NCBI GenBank assembly: GCA_031275525.1
Contig: JAISOP010000199.1
Location: forward strand, 1 to 12,284
Origin: Tannerella sp.
Lineage (GTDB): Bacteria; Bacteroidota; Bacteroidia; Bacteroidales; Tannerellaceae
Direction: 5' to 3'
Length of the DNA: 12,284 bases
In this document: one piece after another, positions 1-6,657 of the stretch
Layout: every line of letters begins with the position of its first letter
How positions within the stretch are numbered: position 1 is the stretch's first letter
Made by a program: the position numbers and the translations under genes
Notes under the pieces: model-generated
The model's input: only the letters and a program-made list of their open reading frames with translations
Database searches by the model: none
What the model was told of the DNA's origin: nothing

Positions 1-1852
1 ACAACAGGTAGTGCGAGTTGATAAACTCCGTGTCATTCGTCAGGTTCCGGATCCGGATGAAGGCGTTGACGCTGTCGTCCGAATCAATGTTCAGGAAATT
101 CTGAATGGCACGGCCTTTGGAGTTTCTGGCGCCTTCGGGTATTTCAAATACCTTTTTCCAGAAACAGCGTCCTTTGGCGGTGAAGAACAAAACGGTGGCA
201 TGCATGGATGCCGGATAGATGAATTCGACAAAATCCTCTTCGCGTGTCTCGGAGCCTTTAACCCCTACCCCACCCCGCCCCTGCGTGCGGAATTCGCTCA
301 GTGGCGTACGTTTGATATATCCCATGTGTGAGATGGTGATGATCATCTCGTCGTCCGCATAAAAATCTTCCGGATTCAGTTCTTCCGATGCATAAACAAT
401 GTCCGTCCGGCGTTCGTCGCCGTATTTCTCTTTGATTTCCTGCATCTCATCCCGAATCACGTTCATCAGTTCCTCTTCCTTTTCAAGGATTTCCTTTAAG
501 CAGGCAATCAGTTTGGCAATTTCTTCGTACTCGGCACGCAACTTGTTTTGCTCCAGTCCGGTCAATTGCCGCAGACGCATCTCCACAATCGCCCGCGACT
601 GTATTTCGGTAAGCGAAAAATGCTCCATCAGGCGGATGATGGCTTCCTGCGGACTGCTCGAACTGCGGATAACCGCGATGACTTCGTCGAGATTGTCCGA
701 TGCGATAATCAATCCCTCTAGAATGTGCGCCCGTTCTTCGGCCTTTCGCAAATCATACTGTGTACGGCGTTTCACCACATCTTTTCGGTGGTCGATAAAG
801 AGCGAAATCATATCGTAGAGGTTCAGCAGCTTGGGGCGCCCGTTGACCAGTGCGATGTTGTTCACGCTGAACGACGACTGCAAGGCCGTGAGTTTGTACA
901 GTTTGTTCAACACCACGTTGGAGTTGGCCTCACGCTTGACGTCCACTACGATGCGCATTCCGTTACGGTCGGATTCGTCGTTCACGTTGGATATGCCGTC
1001 GATACGTTTGTCGTTCACCAGGTCGGCTATGTATTTAATCAGTTCCGCCTTGTTGACCATGTAGGGTATTTCGGAAATGATGATTTTTTCGTGCGGACCG
1101 TCTGTTTCAATCTCGGCCTTTCCGCGTAGCACGACACGTCCCCTACCCGTCTCAAAAGCTTCCTTCACGCCGGCATAGCCGTATATGGTGGCTCCCGTCG
1201 GGAAGTCAGGCGCTTTAATATACTTCATCAGTTCTTCGATACTGATGTGGCCCTTTGCTTCGATGCAGGCGATGCAGGCGTCCACTACTTCCCGGATATT
1301 GTGGGGAGGCATGTTCGTTGCCATGCCCACGGCAATGCCGGAAGCTCCGTTGATAAGCAAGTTCGGCAGGCGCGTCGGCAGGACGGTCGGTTCTTGCAGT
1401 GTGTCATCGAAATTAAACTGGAAATCAACCGTTTCTTTGTCAATATCACGCAGCATTTCTTCTGCCATCCGGCTCAGGCGGGCTTCGGTATAACGCATGG
1501 CTGCCGGGCTGTCGCCGTCAACCGAGCCGAAATTTCCCTGTCCGTCAACCAACGGGTAACGGAGCGACCATACCTGCGCCATGCGTACCATGGCTCCATA
1601 TACGGACGAATCACCGTGCGGGTGATATTTACCTAATACTTCCCCTACAATCCTGGCAGATTTTTTATAAGGTTTGTCGGACGTATTCCCCAGTTCGTTC
1701 ATGCCAAACAGCACCCGTCTGTGAACCGGTTTGAATCCGTCCCTGACGTCGGGAAGCGCACGCGAAACAATTACCGACATGGAATAATCTATGTAGGCCG
1801 ATTTCATTATTTCGTCAATGTCAACCGCAATAATTCTGTCTTGTTCAGTCAT
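1..1852 (-). CDS. gyrA: DNA gyrase subunit A (C-terminal part beyond window)
   Basis: GyrA is the DNA breakage-reunion subunit of gyrase, which works as GyrA2GyrB2 to introduce negative supercoils using ATP. The ATG at 1852 opens a frame of 617 codons running off the left edge; the family is about 800-870 residues, so part of the C-terminal DNA-wrapping domain is missing. Visible hallmarks are IDYSMSVIVSRALPDVRDG near the N-terminus, KYHPHGDSSVYG (quinolone-resistance region, Ser82 and Gly86), LVDGQGNFGSVDGDSPAAM, the catalytic tyrosine Tyr121 in AAMRYTEARL, and a GyrA-box-like QGRGGVG at about residue 524, where the wrapping domain begins. Family and start are certain. The position equivalent to E. 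coli Asp87 is Gly, possibly normal for this lineage. The gene is separated from the upstream GH78 gene by about 420 bp and has its own candidate promoter. Confidence 0.97.
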   Translation of the reverse strand, partial: MTEQDRIIAVDIDEIMKSAYIDYSMSVIVSRALPDVRDGFKPVHRRVLFGMNELGNTSDKPYKKSARIVGEVLGKYHPHGDSSVYGAMVRMAQVWSLRYPLVDGQGNFGSVDGDSPAAMRYTEARLSRMAEEMLRDIDKETVDFQFNFDDTLQEPTVLPTRLPNLLINGASGIAVGMATNMPPHNIREVVDACIACIEAKGHISIEELMKYIKAPDFPTGATIYGYAGVKEAFETGRGRVVLRGKAEIETDGPHEKIIISEIPYMVNKAELIKYIADLVNDKRIDGISNVNDESDRNGMRIVVDVKREANSNVVLNKLYKLTALQSSFSVNNIALVNGRPKLLNLYDMISLFIDHRKDVVKRRTQYDLRKAEERAHILEGLIIASDNLDEVIAVIRSSSSPQEAIIRLMEHFSLTEIQSRAIVEMRLRQLTGLEQNKLRAEYEEIAKLIACLKEILEKEEELMNVIRDEMQEIKEKYGDERRTDIVYASEELNPEDFYADDEMIITISHMGYIKRTPLSEFRTQGRGGVGVKGSETREEDFVEFIYPASMHATVLFFTAKGRCFWKKVFEIPEGARNSKGRAIQNFLNIDSDDSVNAFIRIRNLTNDTEFINSHYLL

Positions 1853-1900
1853 TTAATAATATATTTAGATACATTTAAAATGCTCTTCCAAAAAAGCACG

Positions 1901-1931
1901 CTAAAGTAGCGTTTTTTCGCCGTCCGGCAAT
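1901..1931 (-). promoter_or_regulatory. Candidate Bacteroidetes-type promoter of gyrA
   Basis: On the minus strand ATTG (1931-1928) is followed by exactly 19 nt and then TACTTTAG (1908-1901). This is close to the Bacteroidetes sigma-factor pattern TTTG-N19-TAnnTTTG, with one mismatch in each box. It would start transcription about 40 nt before the gyrA ATG. The pattern match is read directly from the sequence; promoter activity is inferred. Confidence 0.45.
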
Positions 1932-1977
1932 AGAATTTAGTGTGAAAAAGTGTAATTCATGGAATCTTTAAACACGG

Positions 1978-2024
1978 AAACACGAAGAACACGGGGATCT
2001 TTTCCCGCTGAATTCTTCGTGTTT
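1978..2024. repeat. 12-bp perfect inverted repeat (large hairpin)
   Basis: AAACACGAAGAA (1978-1989) is mirrored by TTCTTCGTGTTT (2013-2024). The 23-nt spacer carries a further small CGGG/CCCG stem. The flanking AACACGGAAACACG (from 1971) also has a diverged inverted counterpart near 2051-2077 (CCCCTGTATCTTCCGTG). It lies downstream of the leftward GH78 gene and upstream of gyrA. It could form an RNA hairpin ending the GH78 transcript, but no U-tract follows on the minus strand, so it may instead be a dispersed intergenic palindrome. Confidence 0.6.
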
Positions 2025-2269
2025 ACAGTTCCCCTTCACTTGAGATATTCCCCTGTATCTTCCGTGAACTGTGAAACCGGGATCCGTTGAAATGGATCTC
2101 AAATTATAGCCTTCATACCCTCGCTTTGGTCACAATCCGAAAGGGTGCAATTCAGACGGTCGCACACAACGCTGCCGGCCTGGAAACGCGGCGGAACGTC
2201 CGGGAAACTCCCCAATGCGTTTTTTCCCGCAAATACATGCGCGACCATTTGAACGGTTTCCATCCGAAC

Positions 2270-4660
2270 TTATTTTGCGGAAAGAAGAATCGTGTTATTT
2301 CCGGATACCAAGGGAATGCTTTTCCCCTGGAAAACGAACGTCCCCTGTAGGCCTTCCGGCAGAGAAACGCTGCCGGAAATGCCCGTCTTTGTTTTTTTCA
2401 ACTCCACGGTAATGGTTCCTTTCGGATGAGGCACCTGTCCCCTGACGAATTTCAGGTTGCCGAGATGCGGCTCCACTTTGACGGATCTGAATCCCGGTTC
2501 GGCCGGCTCCACGCCGCATACTGTGGCCAGGAAATCATAGTTCGGACTGGCGCTCCAGGCGTGGCAGTCGGAACGTGTCGGCTCCGGGTTCTCGGCAAAC
2601 GTGGTCAGGTGGATACGCAGCATGTCATACCAGGGTTGCAGCATGGCGGTGTACCGTTCCGCTCCGCCGGTCTTTTTGAGGGCGCGGAAGAGGTAGAAAC
2701 GATAATAAAAAGTGGCCTGTATCAGCGACGGGTCTGTATTGAGTTGCTCGAACAGAGCCGCCTGCTCCTCCCGGGGTACGGCGTCGGACAGGATGCCCAT
2801 GATATTGGCATGTTGACTGTAACTGGCGCCTTGAGGATGATCCTTCAGCATCCGGCGACTTGCGTCCCAGCAGTGAGCGAGCGTCCCCTCGCAGAGCCTG
2901 TGGTAGAGCGTTTCGTAGCGTGCGGCCGATTCCGGTTCGCCGAAAGCAGTCAGCAACTCAATCGCATCTTTCAGCGTATAGGCCAGTTGCAGGGTCAGGA
3001 TGGAGGAGCCGCCGGTGATGCCACCGGGTGGAACGCCTCCCAACGGCCGCTCGTTGTCCCACGGCCACTGGGGTGGCCAATCGACAAAATTCCAGTGCGG
3101 CAGGGCGCCCAGCATACCCGTACGTTCATCCACCTTCGCTGCAAACCAATCCAGAATGTTTTTCACCGCCGGGATACATGCTGCGACAAACGCCGGTTCG
3201 TCGCGATGCCGCCAGTAGTCGTGTACCATGTTAATCCAGTACAGCGAGAAGGGGGGAATATACTGGTTCACGCGCGACGGATAACGGCTGGTCGTGATGC
3301 CTTCGTGCGAACGCGACCAGTCGAACATCCGGATGGCCTTGCGCACCAAACGGTCGTCGCCATCCACATAGAGCGAAATCAACGCCTGGATACGCGTGTC
3401 ACCCACGTATTGCAACTGTTCGTAGTAGGGACAGTCGAAATAGGTTTCATGGGCACACAGCCGGGCGGTGCGCCATCCGGTCGTCCAGAGGTCTTGGAGT
3501 TGGGGCACATCGCTCTCGAACGCCCCCTTCTCGCGGAAAGGATAACCGGTGTACATGCCATAAAAGTCGTTCAGCACGAGCGGTTCGGAGGCCGTTTCGA
3601 TGTCGGCCTGCACATAGCGGTACGTCCGGAACCACAGCGGACGAAAGAGGCGGTTGGCCGCGCCGTCGGGATAAAATACATCAAAAGAACCTTGTATCTT
3701 TCGTCCTTCCACTTCGTTCCGGTCGCCTTTCTGCCCGTCCCTGTACAGCGCTTCGCCGTAGGTCAGCCGGATGGAACTGCCCCTGCCGCCGGACACATGC
3801 AATTCGGGATAGGCGGTTGTAAGGAACGCCTGGTCAATCAACAGGGATACTTTCCGTCCGGCAGGAACCGTCAGCGGCGTTGTGCCTTTCAGGAAACCGT
3901 CGGGAACGGCGACGCCACCTTCCGTCCGGCGAAGGGTCGCCATCCGCTGCAACGATTCTTCCATCAGCGGGATGTCCCTTTCCCGGAGCACCCAGTCATA
4001 TCCCGTGCCGGTACCGTACGGCTGGCCGCGGTCGAGGGTACGCGAACGTTTCCAGCCGCTGTCGTCGAAAGCCGGCGTTTCCCATCCCCAGGGATAGAGC
4101 GCCCCTTGCACACGGTCGCCGCATCCGACATCCTGCCGCTGCTCCGTGACGGGCGTGTAGGCCGGATTACGGTACACCTACCATGAACTATCCGTATTCA
4201 CGACCGCTTCGCCTTCCGTATTTCCCTGTACAATCAGGCCCGTCATGAGCGTCATCTGTGCGCCGGGCGTATATTCTCCGAAATTCCAGACAACGACGGC
4301 CAGCACATTTTCGCCGGCCTTCAACAGCGAAGCCACATCGACCGTCTCGTAATACCAGTGAGCCAAGTCGCCCCTTGCCGGTCCCCAGCATACCGGCTGC
4401 CCGTTCACGAACAACCGGTAGCGATTGTCGGCAGAAATGTTGAGAATAAAAGAGGCGGGTACGGCCTCAAGCGTGAACGCTTTCCGGAAGTGATACACGC
4501 CATAGTCATAAAGCGATTCGTCCGGACACGTAATCCAGCGAGCCTCCCAAATGCGCGTATTCCACACCGCGTCCGGCGCTGCCTCATACGGATGCTCTCC
4601 CGCCTGTCCCGGATAAACCGCAAGACAGACCATCCAAAAAATAAAAATACTTCTTTTCAT
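2270..4660 (-). pseudogene. GH78 alpha-L-rhamnosidase-like, interrupted by in-frame TAG
   Basis: GH78 enzymes remove terminal alpha-L-rhamnose from glycans. The first part (ATG 4660, 160 residues) starts with a signal peptide (MKRSIFIFWMVCLAVYPGQA) and an N-terminal carbohydrate-binding-like beta domain (ARWITCPDES, ISADNRYRLFVNGQPV, AGENVLAVVVWNFGEY). Codon 161 is TAG (4180-4178). The same frame then continues without interruption for 635 codons to TAA at 2270, with GH78 hallmarks DCPYYEQLQYVGD (about 409-421), HEGITTSRYPS and LPHWNFVDW (about 520-528). Total length, about 796 codons, fits an intact family member. The stop replaces one residue in NTDSSW-stop-VYRNPAYTPV, for example Lys AAG to TAG. 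A GTG directly after the stop could only give a product without signal peptide or first domain. The family call is strong; whether the stop is real, suppressed or a sequencing error is open. I prefer ATG 4660 over an in-frame ATG at 4732 because the signal peptide begins there and a promoter element lies between them. Confidence 0.85.
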
Positions 4661-4681
4661 ATAAAACTTTTTTGATAGGCA

Positions 4682-4689
4682 CAAAGTTA
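4682..4689 (-). promoter_or_regulatory. Candidate -7 promoter element of the GH78 gene
   Basis: TAACTTTG on the minus strand is a perfect match to the Bacteroidetes -7 box TAnnTTTG. It sits 21 nt before the ATG at 4660 and implies a short leader. No good TTTG box is seen 19 nt upstream, so only half the promoter is supported. Its position argues against translation starting at 4732. Confidence 0.4.
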
Positions 4690-4817
4690 CTGTATTTTTG
4701 ACTGCCGTTTCACTTTTCCGGAAATAAAACATCCGAACCTTATCGGCTCCGGCGTTTATTACTCGCTCATGTTATGTAACCTCCCTACGGGACAATGTCA
4801 GCCAGTGAAAGGCAATC

Positions 4818-4839
4818 AAAAAAAAACGCCACAGGCGTT
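4818..4839 (-). terminator. Intrinsic terminator-like hairpin, leftward
   Basis: On the minus strand AACGCC, TGT loop, GGCGTT is followed by an unbroken run of Ts (nine, from 4826 to 4818). This is a compact stem plus U-tract as in Rho-independent terminators. It lies at the outer end of the left arm of the first palindromic element and would stop leftward transcription from the repeat island before it enters the GH78 promoter region. Confidence 0.55.
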
Positions 4840-5046
4840 ATCTCTTTGATCTCGTGTTTATATTTTGCGCGGCATGGTTTTGTGTATTCAGGGAATGGAG
4901 CAAATTCTTTAAGGCTTTTAGGTCTTTTAGGTCTTTTAGGTCTTTTAAGCCTCGGGGGAACCGAACTACACAGAACCGGTCATACACAAAACCATACCGT
5001 GCACAGTATAAATAAAAGATCACGGAGCAATGCCTGCGGCGCTTGG
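4823..5046. repeat. Palindromic repeat element, copy 1
   Basis: The core 4871-5008 is shared with 6179-6298. The inner arms, 4871-4887 and 4982-4998, pair at 16 of 17 positions (GGCATGGTTTTGTGTAT against its inverse). Pairing continues outward with mostly transition mismatches: 45-nt arms (4843-4887 and 4982-5026) match at 36 positions, and with one gap similarity extends to about 4823 and 5046. The loop carries five 9-nt units of the type CTTTTAGGT (4906-4950). Reading frames through it on both strands (leucine-rich or LKD repeats) are by-products of the 9-nt period. No transposase is present; it resembles a MITE-like or structured-RNA element. Confidence 0.75.
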
Positions 5047-5135
5047 TGTAGCTGCGTAACACGTGGTTCTCATGAGTGATTCATTCGCCGCACATTCTTT
5101 TGGTTGCCGAAACAAAAAATCAGTTGGGGAAAATA

Positions 5136-5540
5136 ATGAAACCGATCCCTGCCAATGGTTATGGGTAAATCCCGATTGCGGCTTACAAACCCGGAACCGG
5201 GACGAAACCGTTCCGTCTTTGAAAGACAGGATGCAGGCGGCAAAGAAGATCAGGAATACGATGATTGCGGCCCCGGATGCTCTGAACCGACAAATTGTCG
5301 CTCCGAGCGAGGATGTTGTCAGTAAAAGCGAGGATTGAGATGCCCGGAGCGAGGATGTTTTCGCTCAGAGTGAAGACGTCTTCACTAAAGCGAGGATGTC
5401 TTCGCTCGGAGCAGAGACGTTGTCACTAAAAGCGAGGATATTTTCACTCAGAGCAGAGACGTTGTCACTAAAAACGAGGAATATCCCGCCTGGAGCGAGG
5501 AATATCCTGTCCGGAACAAGGAAAATGGGGGAAAGACAAG
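5136..5540 (+). pseudogene. Degraded small gene encoding heptad repeats
   Basis: From ATG 5136 the frame reads MKPIPANGYG, a TAA (5166-5168), then IPIAAYKPGTGTKPFRL and a TGA (5220). A one-base shift near 5218 restores a sensible continuation, LKDRMQAAKKIRNTMIAAPD, leading into heptads such as IVAPSED and VVSKSED. A TGA interrupts at 5336, further SEDVF-type heptads follow, and a one-base deletion near 5390 shifts the frame again. Put together this looks like one small protein of about 130 residues with a 7-residue repeat tail, broken by two stops and two shifts. I do not recognise the family. The reconstruction is my inference from frame continuity; the alternative is non-coding tandem-repeat DNA. 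Confidence 0.5.
5296..5526. repeat. Degenerate 21-bp tandem repeat, about 11 units
   Basis: Units such as TGTCACTAAAAGCGAGGATAT, TTTCACTCAGAGCAGAGACGT and CTTCGCTCGGAGCAGAGACGT follow one another every 21 nt; 231 nt holds 11 units, allowing small indels. There is also a 42-nt higher-order period: 5409-5431 and 5451-5473 are identical. The 21-nt period equals seven codons and fits the heptad reading of the surrounding pseudogene. The last two or three units are the most diverged. Confidence 0.8.
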
Positions 5541-5590
5541 AAAAATCCCCGTTTGCGTTGTCTGGATTGACTTTTGCAGCGGGGATTTTT
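5541..5590 (-). terminator. Bidirectional hairpin terminator
   Basis: AAAAATCCCCG (5541-5551) and CGGGGATTTTT (5580-5590) form a perfect 11-bp stem with a 28-nt loop, ending in a T-run on either strand. It lies 35 nt beyond the stop codon of the leftward gene at 5626-6090, so it most likely ends that transcript. It may also end rightward transcripts from the pseudogene. Confidence 0.65.
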
Positions 5591-5625
5591 GCCATCCAAG
5601 GCCTTGCGTTGTTGTTAAAAGCCGT

Positions 5626-6090
5626 CTATTCCTCATTTTTACGCTTTATTCTGGGGAAACGCGCTCTCAGGTCGCTGTACACTTCCTTTGCGCCGGGAAT
5701 ATGCTGCGCAGCGGCAGCTTTGATGGCGTTGTAGAACACGAGCGCTGCTTGATAGGCCTCGCTACCGGCTACCATTACCGTGTCGTCGATATTATCCGAC
5801 AACTGTTTGGCGGCGATATGCACCTTGCGCAGTCCGGTGGCATCGGTCATATCCATGTCAAACGCATTCATGTCGAGATACGACGGACACAATTGCGGAT
5901 ACTGGTGTGCATAGACCTGCGCCTTTTCGACGAAACTCAGTGTCTTGTTGCCCATCTTCGGTAAATCGTGCCGTTCGGTCGGTGTCAACGGCAAAAGATA
6001 GGGGGCGAGCAAGGCAAGCGTTGCGTCAATGTTGGCTTGAGCCTGCGCCAGCACTTCGGGCGGAATCGGAATTACATGTTTGTCTTCCAT
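5626..6090 (-). CDS. Conserved Bacteroidetes hypothetical protein
   Basis: A 154-residue, apparently soluble protein without signal peptide or membrane segment. It begins MEDKHVIPIPPEVLAQAQANI, continues with an LLPLTPTERHDLPKMGNKTL segment and ends with GSEAYQAALVFYNAIKAAAA followed by a basic tail (RARFPRIKRKNEE). The composition suggests a mainly helical fold. Proteins of this general look are familiar to me from Bacteroidetes genomes, but I know of no function. I chose ATG 6090 over an in-frame ATG at 6123 because a -7 element at 6141-6134 would leave almost no leader for the longer form. It appears monocistronic, with its own promoter element and a strong hairpin terminator, and lies between a degraded gene and a palindromic repeat. 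Confidence 0.8.
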   Translation of the reverse strand: MEDKHVIPIPPEVLAQAQANIDATLALLAPYLLPLTPTERHDLPKMGNKTLSFVEKAQVYAHQYPQLCPSYLDMNAFDMDMTDATGLRKVHIAAKQLSDNIDDTVMVAGSEAYQAALVFYNAIKAAAAQHIPGAKEVYSDLRARFPRIKRKNEE

Positions 6091-6133
6091 ATTTGCTCTT
6101 TTTTTAGAATTGTTTATACTCAAATTATCGGCT

Positions 6134-6141
6134 CAAAGGTA
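6134..6141 (-). promoter_or_regulatory. Candidate -7 promoter element of the hypothetical gene
   Basis: TACCTTTG on the minus strand matches TAnnTTTG perfectly and lies 43 nt before the ATG at 6090. No clear -33 box is seen. The upstream part of this promoter would fall in the outer flank of the second palindromic element, so that element could supply or influence promoter sequence. Confidence 0.4.
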
Positions 6142-6178
6142 CTGAAAATTTCAAATACCGGACTTTTTTTTTCGGAAC

Positions 6179-6298
6179 GGCATAGTTTTGTGCATTCAGG
6201 GAATGGAGCGAATCCTTTAAGTCTTTTAAGTCTTTTAGGCCTCGGTGGAACCGAACTGCACAGAACCGGTCATGCACAAAACCATACCGTGCACGGTA
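6179..6298. repeat. Palindromic repeat element, copy 2
   Basis: This is the same core as 4871-5008, shorter by 18 bp because it has three rather than five 9-nt units (6214-6240). Inner arms 6179-6195 and 6272-6288 pair at 15 of 17 positions. Relative to copy 1, the left arm changes T to C (4885 versus 6193) and the right arm A to G (4984 versus 6274), so the pair T-A becomes C-G. A third site, A4968 versus G6258, changes in step and keeps an alternative pairing of the same left arm. The outer flanks are not homologous to copy 1, yet AAATACC (6153-6159) and GGTATTT (6302-6308) are again inverted. Confidence 0.75.
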
Positions 6299-6501
6299 AT
6301 TGGTATTTTCAAACCCTGTGTAAAAATATTTTTGTATTTTTGGCCACGAGATTTTAAACGAATTTGGGAGATGTTCTCCAAAGTTACCGGACGGTCAGAG
6401 ACGATTGCCGCTTGATAGAGAATCTTTTGGTCGAAAGAGTTTTTATCCTGTGCGCTGCCTTGCACAATTTCAGGATTTAAGACAGACCTTCTCTTACCCA
6501 A
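6235..6501 (-). other. Small ORF running into palindromic element, possible gene remnant
   Basis: An 88-codon frame starts MGKRRSVLNPEIVQ and includes FDQKILYQAAIVSDRPVTL and a basic segment (KSRGQKYKNIF). Its last 25 or so codons (from about 6309) lie inside copy 2 of the palindromic element, so that end is not ancestral coding sequence. It may be a small gene whose 3' end was replaced when the element inserted, or a chance frame. I recognise no domain. Confidence 0.2.
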
Positions 6502-6657
6502 ATAAATTGACTTAATCTCTATTAGTAAAAAGCATATAATTAACGGTATTATTACACGGACACTGTCAAAAATGAATAGGATAATATCATTTTCATAAGC
6601 AAAAGATAACTATTTTAGTTCGACTTTTGAGCCAATTTATAAAAAAAGAGTTGACTC
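6299..6657. other. Upstream region of the GH106 gene
   Basis: AT-rich, especially 6500-6657. Two adjacent TATTTTTG boxes (6327-6334 and 6335-6342) fit the -7 consensus on the plus strand but are more than 300 nt from the ATG and lack a -33 box. TATTTTAG at 6611-6618, 40 nt before the ATG, is a weaker candidate. A purine-rich AAAAAAAGAG precedes the GH106 ATG by about 8 nt. I cannot assign the promoter with confidence. Confidence 0.4.

Larger units (their letters stand above)
1853..2269. other. Intergenic region between gyrA and GH78 gene
   Basis: No gene is supported in this 417-bp stretch; open frames on either strand are short and resemble no family I know. It contains the gyrA promoter candidate, a perfect 12-bp inverted repeat (1978-2024), and a related diverged inverted motif around 2051-2077. 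I see no hairpin with a U-run that would clearly terminate the leftward GH78 transcript. Confidence 0.6.

Noticed and set aside
2426..4186. 586-codon open frame on the plus strand
   Set aside because: It lies antisense to the GH78 gene, has arginine- and histidine-rich composition and no family resemblance; it is open only because of the GC-rich codon bias of the real gene.
4178..4660. GH78 as two genuine separate genes
   Set aside because: The downstream part lacks a signal peptide and begins in the middle of a family-conserved stretch, directly after the stop in the same frame.
4838..5062. LKD-repeat protein on the minus strand across the palindromic element
   Set aside because: The repeat comes from the 9-nt tandem units. 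The matching frame in copy 2 is open but has no start codon, the plus-strand frame is equally open, and the differences between copies do not favour synonymous change in either frame.
5296..5526. CRISPR array
   Set aside because: Units follow one another directly without unique spacers, the period is 21 nt, units are degenerate, and no cas genes are present.
5365..5595. 76-codon minus-strand frame through the 21-bp repeats
   Set aside because: Its first codons lie within the terminator hairpin of the upstream gene, and the heptads on this strand lack the non-repetitive N-terminal domain seen on the plus strand.
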